In this document: positions 16,935 through 26,100 of the stretch, piece after piece | How the letters are laid out: each line of letters opens with the position of its first letter | Numbering within the stretch: the stretch's first letter is position 1 | Source: Halospeciosus flavus | Lineage (GTDB): Archaea; Halobacteriota; Halobacteria; Halobacteriales; Halobacteriaceae | NCBI RefSeq assembly: GCF_029814175.1 | Contig: NZ_CP122313.1 | Span: forward strand, 62,001-126,000 | Direction: 5' to 3' | DNA: 64,000 nucleotides | The notes under the pieces: model-generated | Database searches by the model: none | What the model was told of the DNA's origin: nothing | What the model saw: the letters and a program-made list of their open reading frames with translations, nothing else | Translations under genes and position numbers: made by a program

Positions 16935-17987
16935 ATGGCGGACGCACCGGATACCGAACGGCAGGCGGTCGAACCCGATGCGAGAGAGGTCCTTAGCGTG
17001 TCCCAACTGAACGACCGGATCGCGTCGGTCGTCCAGGACACGCCTGCCCTCAACGGCGTCCGCTGTATCGGCGAGGTCACCGACCTCCACCAGAACAGCA
17101 CGGCGCTCTACTTCACGCTCACCGACGGGGAGGCCGAGCTCCCCTGTATGATCTGGGCGAACCGTTACCGGGAGATGGACGCCGACCTCGAGGACGGGAC
17201 CGAAGTCATCCTCGAGGGCGATATCGACTATTGGGTCGAAGGTGGGAAAATCGACCTCAAACCGTGGGAGGTGATCGTCGTCGGCGACGGCGACCAGGCC
17301 GCTGCAGTCGAGCGTCTCCGAAGCGAACTCGAAGAGCGTGGCTGGTTCGACGACGAGCAGAAACAGCAACCGCCGGCGTTCCCGGAGCGGGTCGGCGCCG
17401 TCACGTCCCTTCAAGGAGACGCCCGGTACGACATCCAGAACGCGATCCACGGACAGGACCCCACTGTCGACATCTTGGTGAAGGACGCAACCGTCCAAGG
17501 GTCGAACGCGCCGACGTCCATCGCGAACGGCATCCACCATCTCGACCGCTCGGAGGACGTCGACGCCATCATCGTCGGTCGGGGCGGTGGGAGCGATTCG
17601 AACCTCCAAGCCTTCAACACCGAGCGGGTTGCGGAGGCGATCTTCACCGCCAATACCCCGGTGGTCACCGCGATTGGACACACTGACGACCGGTTAATCG
17701 CCGATCAGGTCGCGGATGTGGCAACGATCACGCCGACGGCCGCCGGTGAGTATATCGTGAATTCCCGCGAGGAGTTCTTGGCGGGCGAAGTCAAGCCGCT
17801 GGCACAGCAACTCGACGCCGCGTACGAGACCTTCCAGCAAGAGCACGAACATGAACGGGAGCTTGCCGAAGCAGTCGACGAGGCGGCCGTACCCGAGGGC
17901 CTCCCGCTGGTCTATTACAAGGCCGCAATCGCTGTGCTGTTGTTGCTGTTGTTGGCTATCACTGGGCTTTGGTTGGGGGTGATCTGA
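16935..17987 (+). CDS. xseA: Exodeoxyribonuclease VII large subunit with C-terminal membrane helix
   Basis: The 350-residue protein has an N-terminal OB fold (LSVSQLNDRIASVVQD, then VRCIGEVTDLHQNSTALYFTLTD). The catalytic domain carries the XseA hallmarks GRGGGSDSNLQAFN and TAIGHTDDRLIADQVADVATITPTAAGEY. Exonuclease VII trims single-stranded DNA to oligonucleotides. Unusually, the C-terminus ends in a 22-24-residue Leu-rich helix (after LPLVYYK) that should anchor the enzyme in the membrane. The long coiled coil of bacterial XseA is reduced. xseB follows 2 bp downstream. Confidence 0.93.
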   Translation: MADAPDTERQAVEPDAREVLSVSQLNDRIASVVQDTPALNGVRCIGEVTDLHQNSTALYFTLTDGEAELPCMIWANRYREMDADLEDGTEVILEGDIDYWVEGGKIDLKPWEVIVVGDGDQAAAVERLRSELEERGWFDDEQKQQPPAFPERVGAVTSLQGDARYDIQNAIHGQDPTVDILVKDATVQGSNAPTSIANGIHHLDRSEDVDAIIVGRGGGSDSNLQAFNTERVAEAIFTANTPVVTAIGHTDDRLIADQVADVATITPTAAGEYIVNSREEFLAGEVKPLAQQLDAAYETFQQEHEHERELAEAVDEAAVPEGLPLVYYKAAIAVLLLLLLAITGLWLGVI

Positions 17988-17989
17988 GC

Positions 17990-18172
17990 GTGGCAAACGA
18001 CCAAGAGATTCACGACCGGCTGACCCGTGTCGAAGAAATCATTGAGCAGCTCGATGCGGATGAGTGTGATCTCGATGAAGGGACAAGGCTCCACGAGGAG
18101 GGTCAGGAACGCTTGGCCGAGGTGCGAGAAATCCTTGACAACGGGCGTGGAGAGGTCGTGGAACTCGAGTAG
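17990..18172 (+). CDS. xseB: Exodeoxyribonuclease VII small subunit
   Basis: A GTG start at 17990 gives 60 residues (VANDQEIHDRLTRVEEII). The pattern RLTRVEEIIEQLDADECDLDEGTRLHEEGQERLAEVREILDNG is the two-helix XseB fold with the conserved E-L-x-L-D-E-G core. It begins 2 bp after the xseA stop. A TTG start 21 bp upstream, inside xseA, is less plausible. It assembles around the XseA stalk. Confidence 0.92.
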   Translation: MANDQEIHDRLTRVEEIIEQLDADECDLDEGTRLHEEGQERLAEVREILDNGRGEVVELE

Positions 18173-18187
18173 AGCGCCTTTCCAACC

Positions 18188-18228
18188 TTAACCAACAGAC
18201 AACGGCATCTAACCCCGTTGTTGGTTAA
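18188..18228. repeat. TTAACCAAC/GTTGGTTAA element, copy 1
   Basis: The 41-bp inverted repeat has 10-bp arms (TTAACCAACA/TGTTGGTTAA) and an inner ACAACGG/CCGTTG symmetry. It separates xseB from the conjugation operon that starts 148 bp downstream. It is one of seven copies in the window. Confidence 0.85.
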
Positions 18229-18375
18229 CAGTACCTTTGCAAGGTGAACGAACTCTCCGGTTATAATTTACTTTAGATTTTTGCGCCAGTTGGTGGCCAG
18301 AAAGCATATACCGATCTTCTAGCTATCGCACCACCATGGACCGGGGCTCAACCGGTGCATACCCACCCCGCACAT

Positions 18376-18624
18376 ATGATCACACGGGCAGTCACCATCG
18401 AAGACATCGATGATCTGTACCTGACGTGGAACAGCCATATCAACGGGTCCGCCCTCTACCGCCGCGCCCTCCGAGATGAGATGGAGCTTCGCGACATCGA
18501 CCCCGACGAGCTTCGAGATCTCTTCGAACGGGCCCGCGAACAGGGCTACACGAAAGACGAGATCGTTGAGGAGACCAATCGCTACGCCGATCTCAAAGCA
18601 CTCGTCGACGACGCAGAGGAGTAA
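18376..18624 (+). CDS. Small hypothetical protein opening the conjugation operon
   Basis: The ATG at 18376 (MITRAVTIEDIDDLYL) gives 82 helical, highly charged residues. An in-frame GTG 21 bp upstream is possible but adds only a His/Pro-rich stub. I do not recognise a family. The gene is followed 6 bp later by the pilin-like gene and is the first frame after element copy 1, so it may be a regulator or assembly factor of the secretion apparatus. Confidence 0.65.
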   Translation: MITRAVTIEDIDDLYLTWNSHINGSALYRRALRDEMELRDIDPDELRDLFERAREQGYTKDEIVEETNRYADLKALVDDAEE

Positions 18625-18630
18625 CCCGCT

Positions 18631-19053
18631 ATGTCACAGGATAATACGCCCTCCGAGACAGCTTCGAATCGTGCCGACAGCCAGTCCACGGCATCGAGTA
18701 GGCTCCCCAGGCAAGCTGTATTCATCGTCGTCGTCCTGAGCCTGTTCGCTGTGGAACCCGCCGCCGCACAGACGAACGCCGTCTGTAGTGCAGACAACCT
18801 CCCCAGCATGATCGAGGGCTTCTTCCAGCTTACCACGGCGCTGGGGATTGTCGGCCTCGCGGTCGTGTGGCAGGCCGACTCCCTTATCGAGATGTTCACG
18901 ATCACGCCCGAGCAAAAGAAGGGTCTCAAGCGCCACAAGCGCTCTGCGATGAAGTCCGCGGTCGTCCTCGTCGCCCTCGGCCCACTCTACACCGTCGCTG
19001 GGTCGATGATGAACCTCCCGCTGGCGCAGTGCGTCGACCTCGCCCCCTGGTAG
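18631..19053 (+). CDS. VirB2-like pilin candidate
   Basis: The 140-residue protein has a basic, Ser-rich N-terminus and a hydrophobic segment (about 27-45) ending in AVEPAAAQ, a likely signal-peptidase site. The mature part has two more hydrophobic helices (about 66-86 and 111-127) separated by a Lys-rich cytoplasmic loop (EQKKGLKRHKR). Two mature-part cysteines flank the helices. This two-helix layout with a positive loop is typical of VirB2/TrbC pilins of type IV secretion systems. Its position right before the surface and VirB6-like proteins supports that reading. Confidence 0.6.
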   Translation: MSQDNTPSETASNRADSQSTASSRLPRQAVFIVVVLSLFAVEPAAAQTNAVCSADNLPSMIEGFFQLTTALGIVGLAVVWQADSLIEMFTITPEQKKGLKRHKRSAMKSAVVLVALGPLYTVAGSMMNLPLAQCVDLAPW

Positions 19054-19081
19054 GCGACTACCACCCCCGTCGCGAGCCCCC

Positions 19082-20818
19082 ATGACACAACGAGAGCTCT
19101 CCGTGCTAATGGCCGCCCTGTTCGTGACGAGCCTAATCACGGGTCTCGTTACTGCAAGCCCGCCACGACCAGGCACGGAGGGGAATGGGCTCACCGAGAA
19201 CGAATCAGCGACGCTGTGGTCTCGGGACGCGGACAACTACATCAGCCAAGGGGAGTACCAGCAGCGCTACGGCGAGAGTCGGACCGCGATGTATCAACTC
19301 GCAAACGGGACAGACATCACGTTCACGCGCCCGCCGGCGACAGCTGCAACGTGGACGCGAAACGACTTCGGTGACCTCGAAGCTGGTGGGTCAGATACCT
19401 CCGTGCATCCGCCCCACGCAACCCTCGAAGACGGGGTGTTCATCGAGGACGCCCATGCGACGGTGTTCGCGGTGCAGCCGTCGACGCGAAGTCACTTGGA
19501 GACGGGTGAAACCCCGCTCTATATCGCGCCGAACGGCACGATGCGGGGGTTCGTCGACTATCGCGTTCGCGTCCCGAACGGAAGCTCTTCGGGGAACACG
19601 ACGATCGAGTGGTCGCTCACGAGCAACGAGGTTGAGGAGGTTCGATTGAAGAAGGACGGCGAAACCATCGTCGAGCGCGACGGCTCGCACACGCCGGCCC
19701 TCGACTACCAGATCGAGGATGACTGGAGTGCAAACCTCACGCTTGAAGCCGAAATCAGCGTCCGGCTGAAGAAGACCACGCGAATCGACCGAGGCGACGA
19801 GACCGATGTCGAGGTCACGTATCGTACCGAGTCGCTCAACGTCTCGGATTCGATCGCCGTCGAGATCTACGACCTCTCGGCGTACCCCTACTACGCCGAG
19901 TATCCCAATGGTGACGCTGGTGTGGCTATCTTCCAGTCCAGACCGTGGCAGGGGTACACGCTCACAGAGAACGGAAGCGCACGAGTGCGTGGCGTCTGGC
20001 GGTTCTACACCGCTCGGAACACCAACTGGGATACACTCGTCAGGTCGAACCAGACCGACAGCGCCACCGTCGAGTCTGACGCGATCCCCGTGTACGTCCA
20101 CGCGTACCCTTCGCGGATCGGCCCGAGGGCTGAACCAGTTCGCGATGGCCCAGAGATCATCGACACCTGGGGCACTGACCGACCGTCCCCGGTCGGCACG
20201 CTCGGCGAGAACATCAACATCGACATCGTCAACCAGTCGTACACGACGACGTACGGTGTTGCGGTTCGCGCCGAGACCGTCGACCGCGACGCGCTCCAAG
20301 TAGCGGGGCTCGTGCGGGGTGTGAACGCCTCGATTGTGGCACCTGATGCTGGCTCTGAGCGGCAGCTCCGGCGCAGTAATCTGACTGTTGAGGTGCTCCA
20401 GCAGAACGAAAGTCAGGCCACACTCCGCATCGAACTCCGGGACAACGAGACCGGCGCACCAATCGTGCTCAGCGATCCCGACCGACGATATCCAATCGGC
20501 GGGAACACTCGAAACGGGTACATCACCATCGCGGAGCAACGTGTTGAGACCAACGCCTCCGGGGTGGCGATCGTGACGATCGACGAGCCGGGTATCTACA
20601 CGGCTCGATACCATCCGGGTTCGTGGCTCGGGCACGACCCCGCGTATGTGAGTGCGACGGCAACTGCTCGGTGGCATCCGCTCGGCACCATCGACGGTTG
20701 GTTCGCGTTCATTTACGAGGTCGGCTGGCAGCTCATCCCGTTTCTTGTGATGTTCTACGCTGGCAAGCGACTTCTCCGAATGCTCGGTCCAGAAGACATC
20801 TTCCAACGGAACCCATAG
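19082..20818 (+). CDS. Large sequon-rich surface protein with C-terminal membrane anchor
   Basis: The 578-residue protein starts with a signal peptide (hydrophobic about 7-25) and ends with a membrane helix (about 544-565) and a short basic tail. The body is beta-rich and contains about 15 N-glycosylation sequons (such as NGT, NES, NLT and NAS), as in S-layer-type proteins. It also has Ig-like stretches near GEYRV- and GVAIVTIDEPGIYTARY-like motifs. I recognise no enzyme domain. Within the secretion operon it is a candidate surface adhesin or mating-pair protein. It lies 3 bp before the lipoprotein gene. Confidence 0.75.
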   Translation: MTQRELSVLMAALFVTSLITGLVTASPPRPGTEGNGLTENESATLWSRDADNYISQGEYQQRYGESRTAMYQLANGTDITFTRPPATAATWTRNDFGDLEAGGSDTSVHPPHATLEDGVFIEDAHATVFAVQPSTRSHLETGETPLYIAPNGTMRGFVDYRVRVPNGSSSGNTTIEWSLTSNEVEEVRLKKDGETIVERDGSHTPALDYQIEDDWSANLTLEAEISVRLKKTTRIDRGDETDVEVTYRTESLNVSDSIAVEIYDLSAYPYYAEYPNGDAGVAIFQSRPWQGYTLTENGSARVRGVWRFYTARNTNWDTLVRSNQTDSATVESDAIPVYVHAYPSRIGPRAEPVRDGPEIIDTWGTDRPSPVGTLGENINIDIVNQSYTTTYGVAVRAETVDRDALQVAGLVRGVNASIVAPDAGSERQLRRSNLTVEVLQQNESQATLRIELRDNETGAPIVLSDPDRRYPIGGNTRNGYITIAEQRVETNASGVAIVTIDEPGIYTARYHPGSWLGHDPAYVSATATARWHPLGTIDGWFAFIYEVGWQLIPFLVMFYAGKRLLRMLGPEDIFQRNP

Positions 20819-20821
20819 TCC

Positions 20822-21658
20822 ATGACTAGAAACCACCCACACATCAGTCGGCGAACCGCCCTCCGAACAGTCGCAGGTGCTGCGCTCGTAAGCGTCGCTG
20901 GCTGTCTGAACGACAATGGCGGTTCTGGGACGCCTGGTGATGGAACGACCTCTCCAGATGGCAACGGCCCACTCACCCGTATCGCTGTCGAGGGAACCAC
21001 ACTCGTCGTCGAACTCTCCGGAGAGGCCGACGTCGACCAGGTCAACCTCATCCAACCGAACGGCGAGCTATTCGGAAAGCGCGACGTAGCCGCGGGTGCT
21101 CAACAGGTCTCATTCGAGATCGGCACCGCGTATGCGCCCGGTGAGTACCGCGTACTCGCGTTGAAAGGCGAGGAGACAGTAGTCGAGACCACGACTGAAC
21201 TCCGTCCAGAGATTCAGATACAGGATGTCGGACTCTATCGGAATAACCCAGATAAGCCGTGGGACGAAGTCTATGGTGAGAGCGAGACGGACCGGATCAA
21301 GAATGGCGAGGCATTCGTTACGGTAGAGAACACAGGAAGCGGTCCGGAAGCGATAACTGAACTAATCTTCTCCGGGGACGTTCCCAATCCAATTGAGAAC
21401 CCCAGAGGCAGTGGAATGCACGAAACCGACCGGGTAGTAGTTTCCCCCGGCGAGACGGCCGACCTGTTCAGTAGTTCGTTTCCGTTCGGTACAGAAACTG
21501 AGGACGGGATGGGATGCTCCCCAGACGGGAATAGTGGCCAGTTTACTGTTATCGTTGAGACACGGGTCGGTGGAAATCAGGTCTCAAGCACCTACAACGT
21601 TCAATACACTGGTTCCGACGATATGACTGATTGTGAGGTCACGATCACTGAGGTATAA
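20822..21658 (+). CDS. Tat-exported lipoprotein
   Basis: The 278-residue protein has a twin-arginine signal (SRRTALRTVAGAALVSVAGC) in which VAGC is a lipobox, so lipid attachment at Cys33 is expected. A Gly/Ser/Asp-rich linker leads to two beta-sandwich-like regions (LVVELSGEADVDQVNLI and VRVLALKGEETVVETTTE-like strands). This organisation is common in haloarchaeal cell-surface lipoproteins. It sits between the surface protein and the VirB6-like gene, so it may be an extracellular part of the apparatus. Confidence 0.85.
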   Translation: MTRNHPHISRRTALRTVAGAALVSVAGCLNDNGGSGTPGDGTTSPDGNGPLTRIAVEGTTLVVELSGEADVDQVNLIQPNGELFGKRDVAAGAQQVSFEIGTAYAPGEYRVLALKGEETVVETTTELRPEIQIQDVGLYRNNPDKPWDEVYGESETDRIKNGEAFVTVENTGSGPEAITELIFSGDVPNPIENPRGSGMHETDRVVVSPGETADLFSSSFPFGTETEDGMGCSPDGNSGQFTVIVETRVGGNQVSSTYNVQYTGSDDMTDCEVTITEV

Positions 21659-21660
21659 CG

Positions 21661-22776
21661 ATGGTCGATCTCATTGATGTCGTCCTTGAGGGTATCAAGG
21701 GCGTCGTTGAGTGGTTCATTGGGCTGTTCATGGACGGTCTCAGATCAGGGTATGAAACTCTGACTGAGGGAATGTTCGGGACACCTACTCCAGAGACGAA
21801 CGGAGCTTTTGTCTTCGGTGAACCAACCAATGCACCCTGGCCAGCGATTCACGATGCTCTCATCGGCGGCGAAATCATGCTGGTTGCCCTCTTGCTCCTC
21901 GTGATGAGCGTTCAGGGCCGTCACACGGTTCGGATCTTCAATATTGGAAGTACCTACGAAGCCCGAAAAACGAAGAAGACGGCCTGGGTCGGTGCTTTTC
22001 TAATCATTACGTGGTATTGGGTTGGAACTCTTGCACTCTACCTCGTTGATGGATTCACTATCGCCCTGATGCCGGAGCTTTCCTCGGTTACGGAGGCGAT
22101 GATTGGATTCTTGGAGGTATCTATCACAAACCCAGGGCTGGGACTATTGTTCGCCGTGATTGGTGGAATCTCGATGTGGGCGCTGGAGGCGCTGTTCTAC
22201 ATCCGGATGATTCTGCTGTATGTCTACCTGTACGGAATGCCGATTGCATTTGCACTGGCCTACGGAAACATTCCGGTCGTATCCGATATCGCGATGGGGT
22301 TCTGCAAACGGTTTGTCCCGTTGGCTGTCCTCCCGCTCCCGGCAGCGATGGTCCTCAAGGGGTACGACTTGATCTACGGCGGTGGGACTCTCACACCAGG
22401 AACAGCGTTCCTCAAATATCTCGTTGCTGCGTCCCTCCCGCTGGTCGCCCTCTACATCACGTGGAAGACGTTCAAATACGCGACGCCGTTGACGGCCAAA
22501 GTCGTCGGCGGTGCAACAAAAGGCGCGGCACTCGTTGGCGGTGTCGCCGCTGGAGCCTACGTCGGTGGCGCCGGCGTCGCGACGACCGCCGCTCGGTGGG
22601 GGCCGAAAGCCGCCGCTGGCCACGCCGTCGCACAAAAAGCGGCTGCCCGCGGTGGACATGGAGGAGACGATGGCGGGACGCCATCGTACCGTCGAACAGA
22701 GAATGACCCTGGTGGAGCGACAGCGGAATCGGCGAGTGACGACCGTGGGATGGAGTTTGATCGAGGAATCCACTAA
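21661..22776 (+). CDS. VirB6/TrbL-like polytopic membrane protein
   Basis: The 371-residue protein has about six to seven membrane helices between residues 75 and 275, a lengthy N-terminal amphipathic region and a Gly/Ala-rich, charged C-terminal tail (GGVAAGAYVGGAG onward). This layout, with a long cytoplasmic tail and no enzymatic motifs, fits the VirB6/TrbL inner-channel proteins of type IV systems. The gene starts 2 bp after the lipoprotein stop and ends 2 bp before the VirB3/VirB4-N-like gene. Identity is inferred from topology and context. Confidence 0.65.
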   Translation: MVDLIDVVLEGIKGVVEWFIGLFMDGLRSGYETLTEGMFGTPTPETNGAFVFGEPTNAPWPAIHDALIGGEIMLVALLLLVMSVQGRHTVRIFNIGSTYEARKTKKTAWVGAFLIITWYWVGTLALYLVDGFTIALMPELSSVTEAMIGFLEVSITNPGLGLLFAVIGGISMWALEALFYIRMILLYVYLYGMPIAFALAYGNIPVVSDIAMGFCKRFVPLAVLPLPAAMVLKGYDLIYGGGTLTPGTAFLKYLVAASLPLVALYITWKTFKYATPLTAKVVGGATKGAALVGGVAAGAYVGGAGVATTAARWGPKAAAGHAVAQKAAARGGHGGDDGGTPSYRRTENDPGGATAESASDDRGMEFDRGIH

Positions 22777-22778
22777 CA

Positions 22779-23900
22779 ATGTCAGCAGATCAAGACGCGG
22801 CCGCACGGCGCATCATGGATCAGTTCGGCGAGGAGAGTCGCATCCCGTATCTCAATATCGAGGAAGGGGACGTCGGCATGCTCATCGCCTTCCCCATTAT
22901 TGGGCTGTTTATCGCTGGCCTCACCGGGATCGAGTCGCTTGCCCTCCCGTTCGTCGCTGGCGGGCTTGGATTTGGCGTCGCCGTCATCTACGTCTCACCA
23001 ACCCACCTGAATGCCTGGACGTGGACCAAAGACGTCTATCGATACCTCAAACGGCCTCAGGTCACGTTCAGTGCGCCCGCCGAAGCCGACACGAGTACCA
23101 ACGAGACAGAGCGCAACCAAGGCGGACTCGCGAACTACACGCCGTTCAAGCCGGACGAGCGAACACAGGATCTCACCAACATCAAGCGAGCGTGGCCGGG
23201 CGCTGGTGCCATCCAGCGTGAAGACGGCGCGATGGAGGCGTTCATCGAGATCGATCCGGCCAACATGGACTTCGCGATGTCCAACGACTGGGCGCAGCAG
23301 CAAGACGCCGGCGAAGAGTTCGCCAACAAAGAGCTGGACTCGAAGCTCAAACTCCACGCCACAACCCGTTCCTTCCCGGTCGAGCAGATCACCGAGACCA
23401 TCGAAGATCGACTCACGGACGAAGACGTCACGGAGAACCCGATCTTCCGGGAACTCCTCGAAGAGTACCGGGAAACACGGCCGAAGGAGATGCGTGACCG
23501 GGGCATTCAGCAGGTCCGGTACTACATCGGCGTTGAAGTCAGCCCGATAGAAGTGTACGACCGCTTCCGCGACGAGGGCACCCCCGCCGAGAAGCTGACC
23601 CAGTTCCCCGTCATCGGGTTCCTGTTCAACCCGTTCGTCACCCGTCGCGAGGACCTTACTGACGTCGAGCGCCGCGCGCAGATGTTCGAGAAGCTCGACA
23701 GTCGCGTCAACGACGTGCGATCCGAGTTCATCCAGCAGGCGTCGGGGTGGTCCGCACGTCGACTCAGCACGGTCGAGCTGTTCGTTCTGAATATGGACTT
23801 CTGGAACGGCCGCGAACACGACTACGACGAGGCGGAACGTGTCGTTCGCGACCAATCGATCATCGGCCACTCGCGCCGGGAGGACCCACACGATGCGTAA
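22779..23900 (+). CDS. VirB3/VirB4-N-terminal-like membrane protein
   Basis: The 373-residue protein has two helices near the N-terminus (about 34-70; GMLIAFPIIGLFIAG and FVAGGLGFGVAVIYV), like PrgI/VirB3. A soluble alpha/beta domain (about 110-360) follows that resembles the N-terminal part of VirB4/TraC ATPases. The stop overlaps the ATG of the ATPase gene by 8 bp. Splitting VirB3-VirB4-N from the ATPase core is common in archaeal systems, so this is a likely membrane tether for the ATPase. Confidence 0.68.
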   Translation: MSADQDAAARRIMDQFGEESRIPYLNIEEGDVGMLIAFPIIGLFIAGLTGIESLALPFVAGGLGFGVAVIYVSPTHLNAWTWTKDVYRYLKRPQVTFSAPAEADTSTNETERNQGGLANYTPFKPDERTQDLTNIKRAWPGAGAIQREDGAMEAFIEIDPANMDFAMSNDWAQQQDAGEEFANKELDSKLKLHATTRSFPVEQITETIEDRLTDEDVTENPIFRELLEEYRETRPKEMRDRGIQQVRYYIGVEVSPIEVYDRFRDEGTPAEKLTQFPVIGFLFNPFVTRREDLTDVERRAQMFEKLDSRVNDVRSEFIQQASGWSARRLSTVELFVLNMDFWNGREHDYDEAERVVRDQSIIGHSRREDPHDA

Positions 23901-26100
23901 CGTGATCCTCCAGACTGGTGGTGGCGCGCTTGGCTCCGTCGCCGGGTGGCTCCAGAACCTGACACCAGCAGAGAGTGCAGTACTAGCCCTTGCAATGGGT
24001 CTCGGCCTTGGCGTCGGCAGCAAGCACCTCTGGGATCACTTCACTGCGGATGATGAACCAGACGTGGACTTCACCGATGTCCTCGACGAGGAGACACTCG
24101 AAGAAGGCGAGGCTGAACGCCAGCTCCTCGACGACATCTCCGAGTCACACAAGACGGTGACCGCGCCCGGAGCTGTCGAGTGGGAAACGCGAGCCGCACG
24201 GGTCGGCGAACAGTGGACGACGACGCTGTACATCGCTAACTATGCCGACTATCCCAACGACGGGTATCTGAGCGACCTCTTCGAGATGACCGACGTCCAG
24301 TTCGATCTGACGACCCACATCACGCCGAAAAATCAGGAGCGAGCCCGGAACGAACTACAGGACATCGCGGACGACCTCCAGGTCGATGCTGACCTCGAAC
24401 AGAGTATCCGGAGCGCCTATCTCCAAGAGCGCGCCAACGAGGCCGCAGCGACGTACAAGGCCGTCGAGAACGGCGCAAACGTCTTCGATCAGGGGATGTT
24501 CATCACCGTCCGGGCCGACGAGAAAGATGAGCTCAGAGACGCTGTCCAAACGGTCAAGAGTGCGCTCCGCGACGACCCGGCGAACCTCACGCCGAAGACG
24601 GCTATCTGTCGGCAGGACCTCGCCCTCCAGTCCGCCGCGCCCATCGGCGACAACGAATTCGGGCGGACATCAATCGCACTCGGCGGCGCCATCGGCGCGT
24701 TGCTCTCATCGCCGCACAACGCGACGATCCTCGAGGAGGGCGGCGTCGAGTTCGGGATTCACAAGGACAACCAAAGCCCGGTCGTCATCGATCCCTTCTC
24801 CCGAGACAACGGGTACGCGATGTTCACCGTCGGCGATACCGGCTCGGGGAAGTCGTTTAGTTCGAAGCAGAACTTCATCCGGTCGATCGAGCAGAGTAAG
24901 GACCGCATCGGGATCATCCTCGAGCCGCTGAACAACTGGGCCGGTGTCTCGGAAGCCCTCGACGCCGAACGGATCACGGTCGGCGGGACGCTCGGTCTGA
25001 ATCCGCTGGAGATTCGGGAGACGCCGGAGCACGTCCAGCGGGCGATGGGTGAGGACGCGAGCCCGTTCAACGAGAAGCTCGACGACGCGATGAGCTTCCT
25101 CACCAACTTCTTCGCGCTCCGTGGTATCTCGCTCGGCGACCGGCGGACGACGCTCGAACTCGGGCTCAAGCGCGCCTACAAGCGCCAGGACATTACTGAC
25201 GACATCTCCACGCACAGCAATCCGAGCCCGACCATCCGCGATATGATGGACGTCTTCGAGGATATGATCGACGACCCCGAGGAGTTCGTCGTGCGGTCCG
25301 ACGAGGAAGCCGGGAAGATCAAGGAGGACGCAACGTGGCTGCTCGATCAGCTCCGCCCCTTCGAGGACGACGGTCGCCACGCGAATCTCGGCCAAGAATC
25401 CGACTTCGACATCCGGGACGAGAAGGTCATCTATCTCGATCTCGCCCAGCAGGAAGGGAGCGTGGACAGCAGCACGGCACTGACGATGCAGCTCCTCATC
25501 TCGCTGGTGTACGAGCGAGCGAAGGTCTCGGACAAGGAGGTCGTGTTCTACATCGACGAGGCCCGCTATATCATGCAGGACGCCGCCAGTCTGGCGTTCC
25601 TAGAGACTGTCTTCCGGCACCACCGCCACCACGACCTCTCGATCCGGCTGGTCACCCAGACGGTCGACGAGTTCTTCGAGCACGCCGAATCCGAAGCGAT
25701 TCTCGATCAGTGTGCGGTCAAACAGTTCCACCGTCTCGACGGGATGGACGAAGACTGGGCCGACGAGTTCGGTCTGAACTACGCACAGATGCGGTTCGTC
25801 CAGGACGCCGTTCCTGGTAACGAGGACGCCGGCTTCTCCGAGGCCCTAGTGGGCGTCGACGGCGAGTGGCGTGGGATCCAGGTCAAAGCGATGCCCAAGG
25901 AGAAGCAGGTCATCGACTTCGAGCCAACCGAGCAACGGCGAGACTCACTTCCCGGGACTGGTGAGAATGCTGTGAACGCGGAGGTGCAGGCGTTCCAAGA
26001 CGATATTGAAAGCCGAGCGACCGACAACGGACAACACACACCTGAGCGGACGCCAACAGAGACTGATGGCGGTGAAACGGGAGGTGACGACAATGCGTGA
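23893..26100 (+). CDS. VirB4/TraC-like secretion ATPase
   Basis: From the ATG at 23893 (MRNVILQTGG) the protein has 735 residues. One N-terminal helix (about 24-43) is followed by an N-domain and then the FtsK/HerA-type ATPase core. Walker A is GDTGSGKS with Lys320, Walker B is VVFYIDEAR with Asp555/Glu556, and an Arg-rich RHHRHHDLSIRLVTQTVDEFF sensor segment follows. It should energise pilus assembly and DNA translocation. The frame is open further upstream but overlaps the previous gene. The stop overlaps the next ATG by 8 bp. Confidence 0.9.
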   Translation: MRNVILQTGGGALGSVAGWLQNLTPAESAVLALAMGLGLGVGSKHLWDHFTADDEPDVDFTDVLDEETLEEGEAERQLLDDISESHKTVTAPGAVEWETRAARVGEQWTTTLYIANYADYPNDGYLSDLFEMTDVQFDLTTHITPKNQERARNELQDIADDLQVDADLEQSIRSAYLQERANEAAATYKAVENGANVFDQGMFITVRADEKDELRDAVQTVKSALRDDPANLTPKTAICRQDLALQSAAPIGDNEFGRTSIALGGAIGALLSSPHNATILEEGGVEFGIHKDNQSPVVIDPFSRDNGYAMFTVGDTGSGKSFSSKQNFIRSIEQSKDRIGIILEPLNNWAGVSEALDAERITVGGTLGLNPLEIRETPEHVQRAMGEDASPFNEKLDDAMSFLTNFFALRGISLGDRRTTLELGLKRAYKRQDITDDISTHSNPSPTIRDMMDVFEDMIDDPEEFVVRSDEEAGKIKEDATWLLDQLRPFEDDGRHANLGQESDFDIRDEKVIYLDLAQQEGSVDSSTALTMQLLISLVYERAKVSDKEVVFYIDEARYIMQDAASLAFLETVFRHHRHHDLSIRLVTQTVDEFFEHAESEAILDQCAVKQFHRLDGMDEDWADEFGLNYAQMRFVQDAVPGNEDAGFSEALVGVDGEWRGIQVKAMPKEKQVIDFEPTEQRRDSLPGTGENAVNAEVQAFQDDIESRATDNGQHTPERTPTETDGGETGGDDNA

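Noticed and set aside
26006-26092. Upstream extension of the coupling ATPase
   Set aside because: It overlaps the end of the VirB4-like gene by nearly 100 bp, while an ATG in the usual 8-bp overlap is available.
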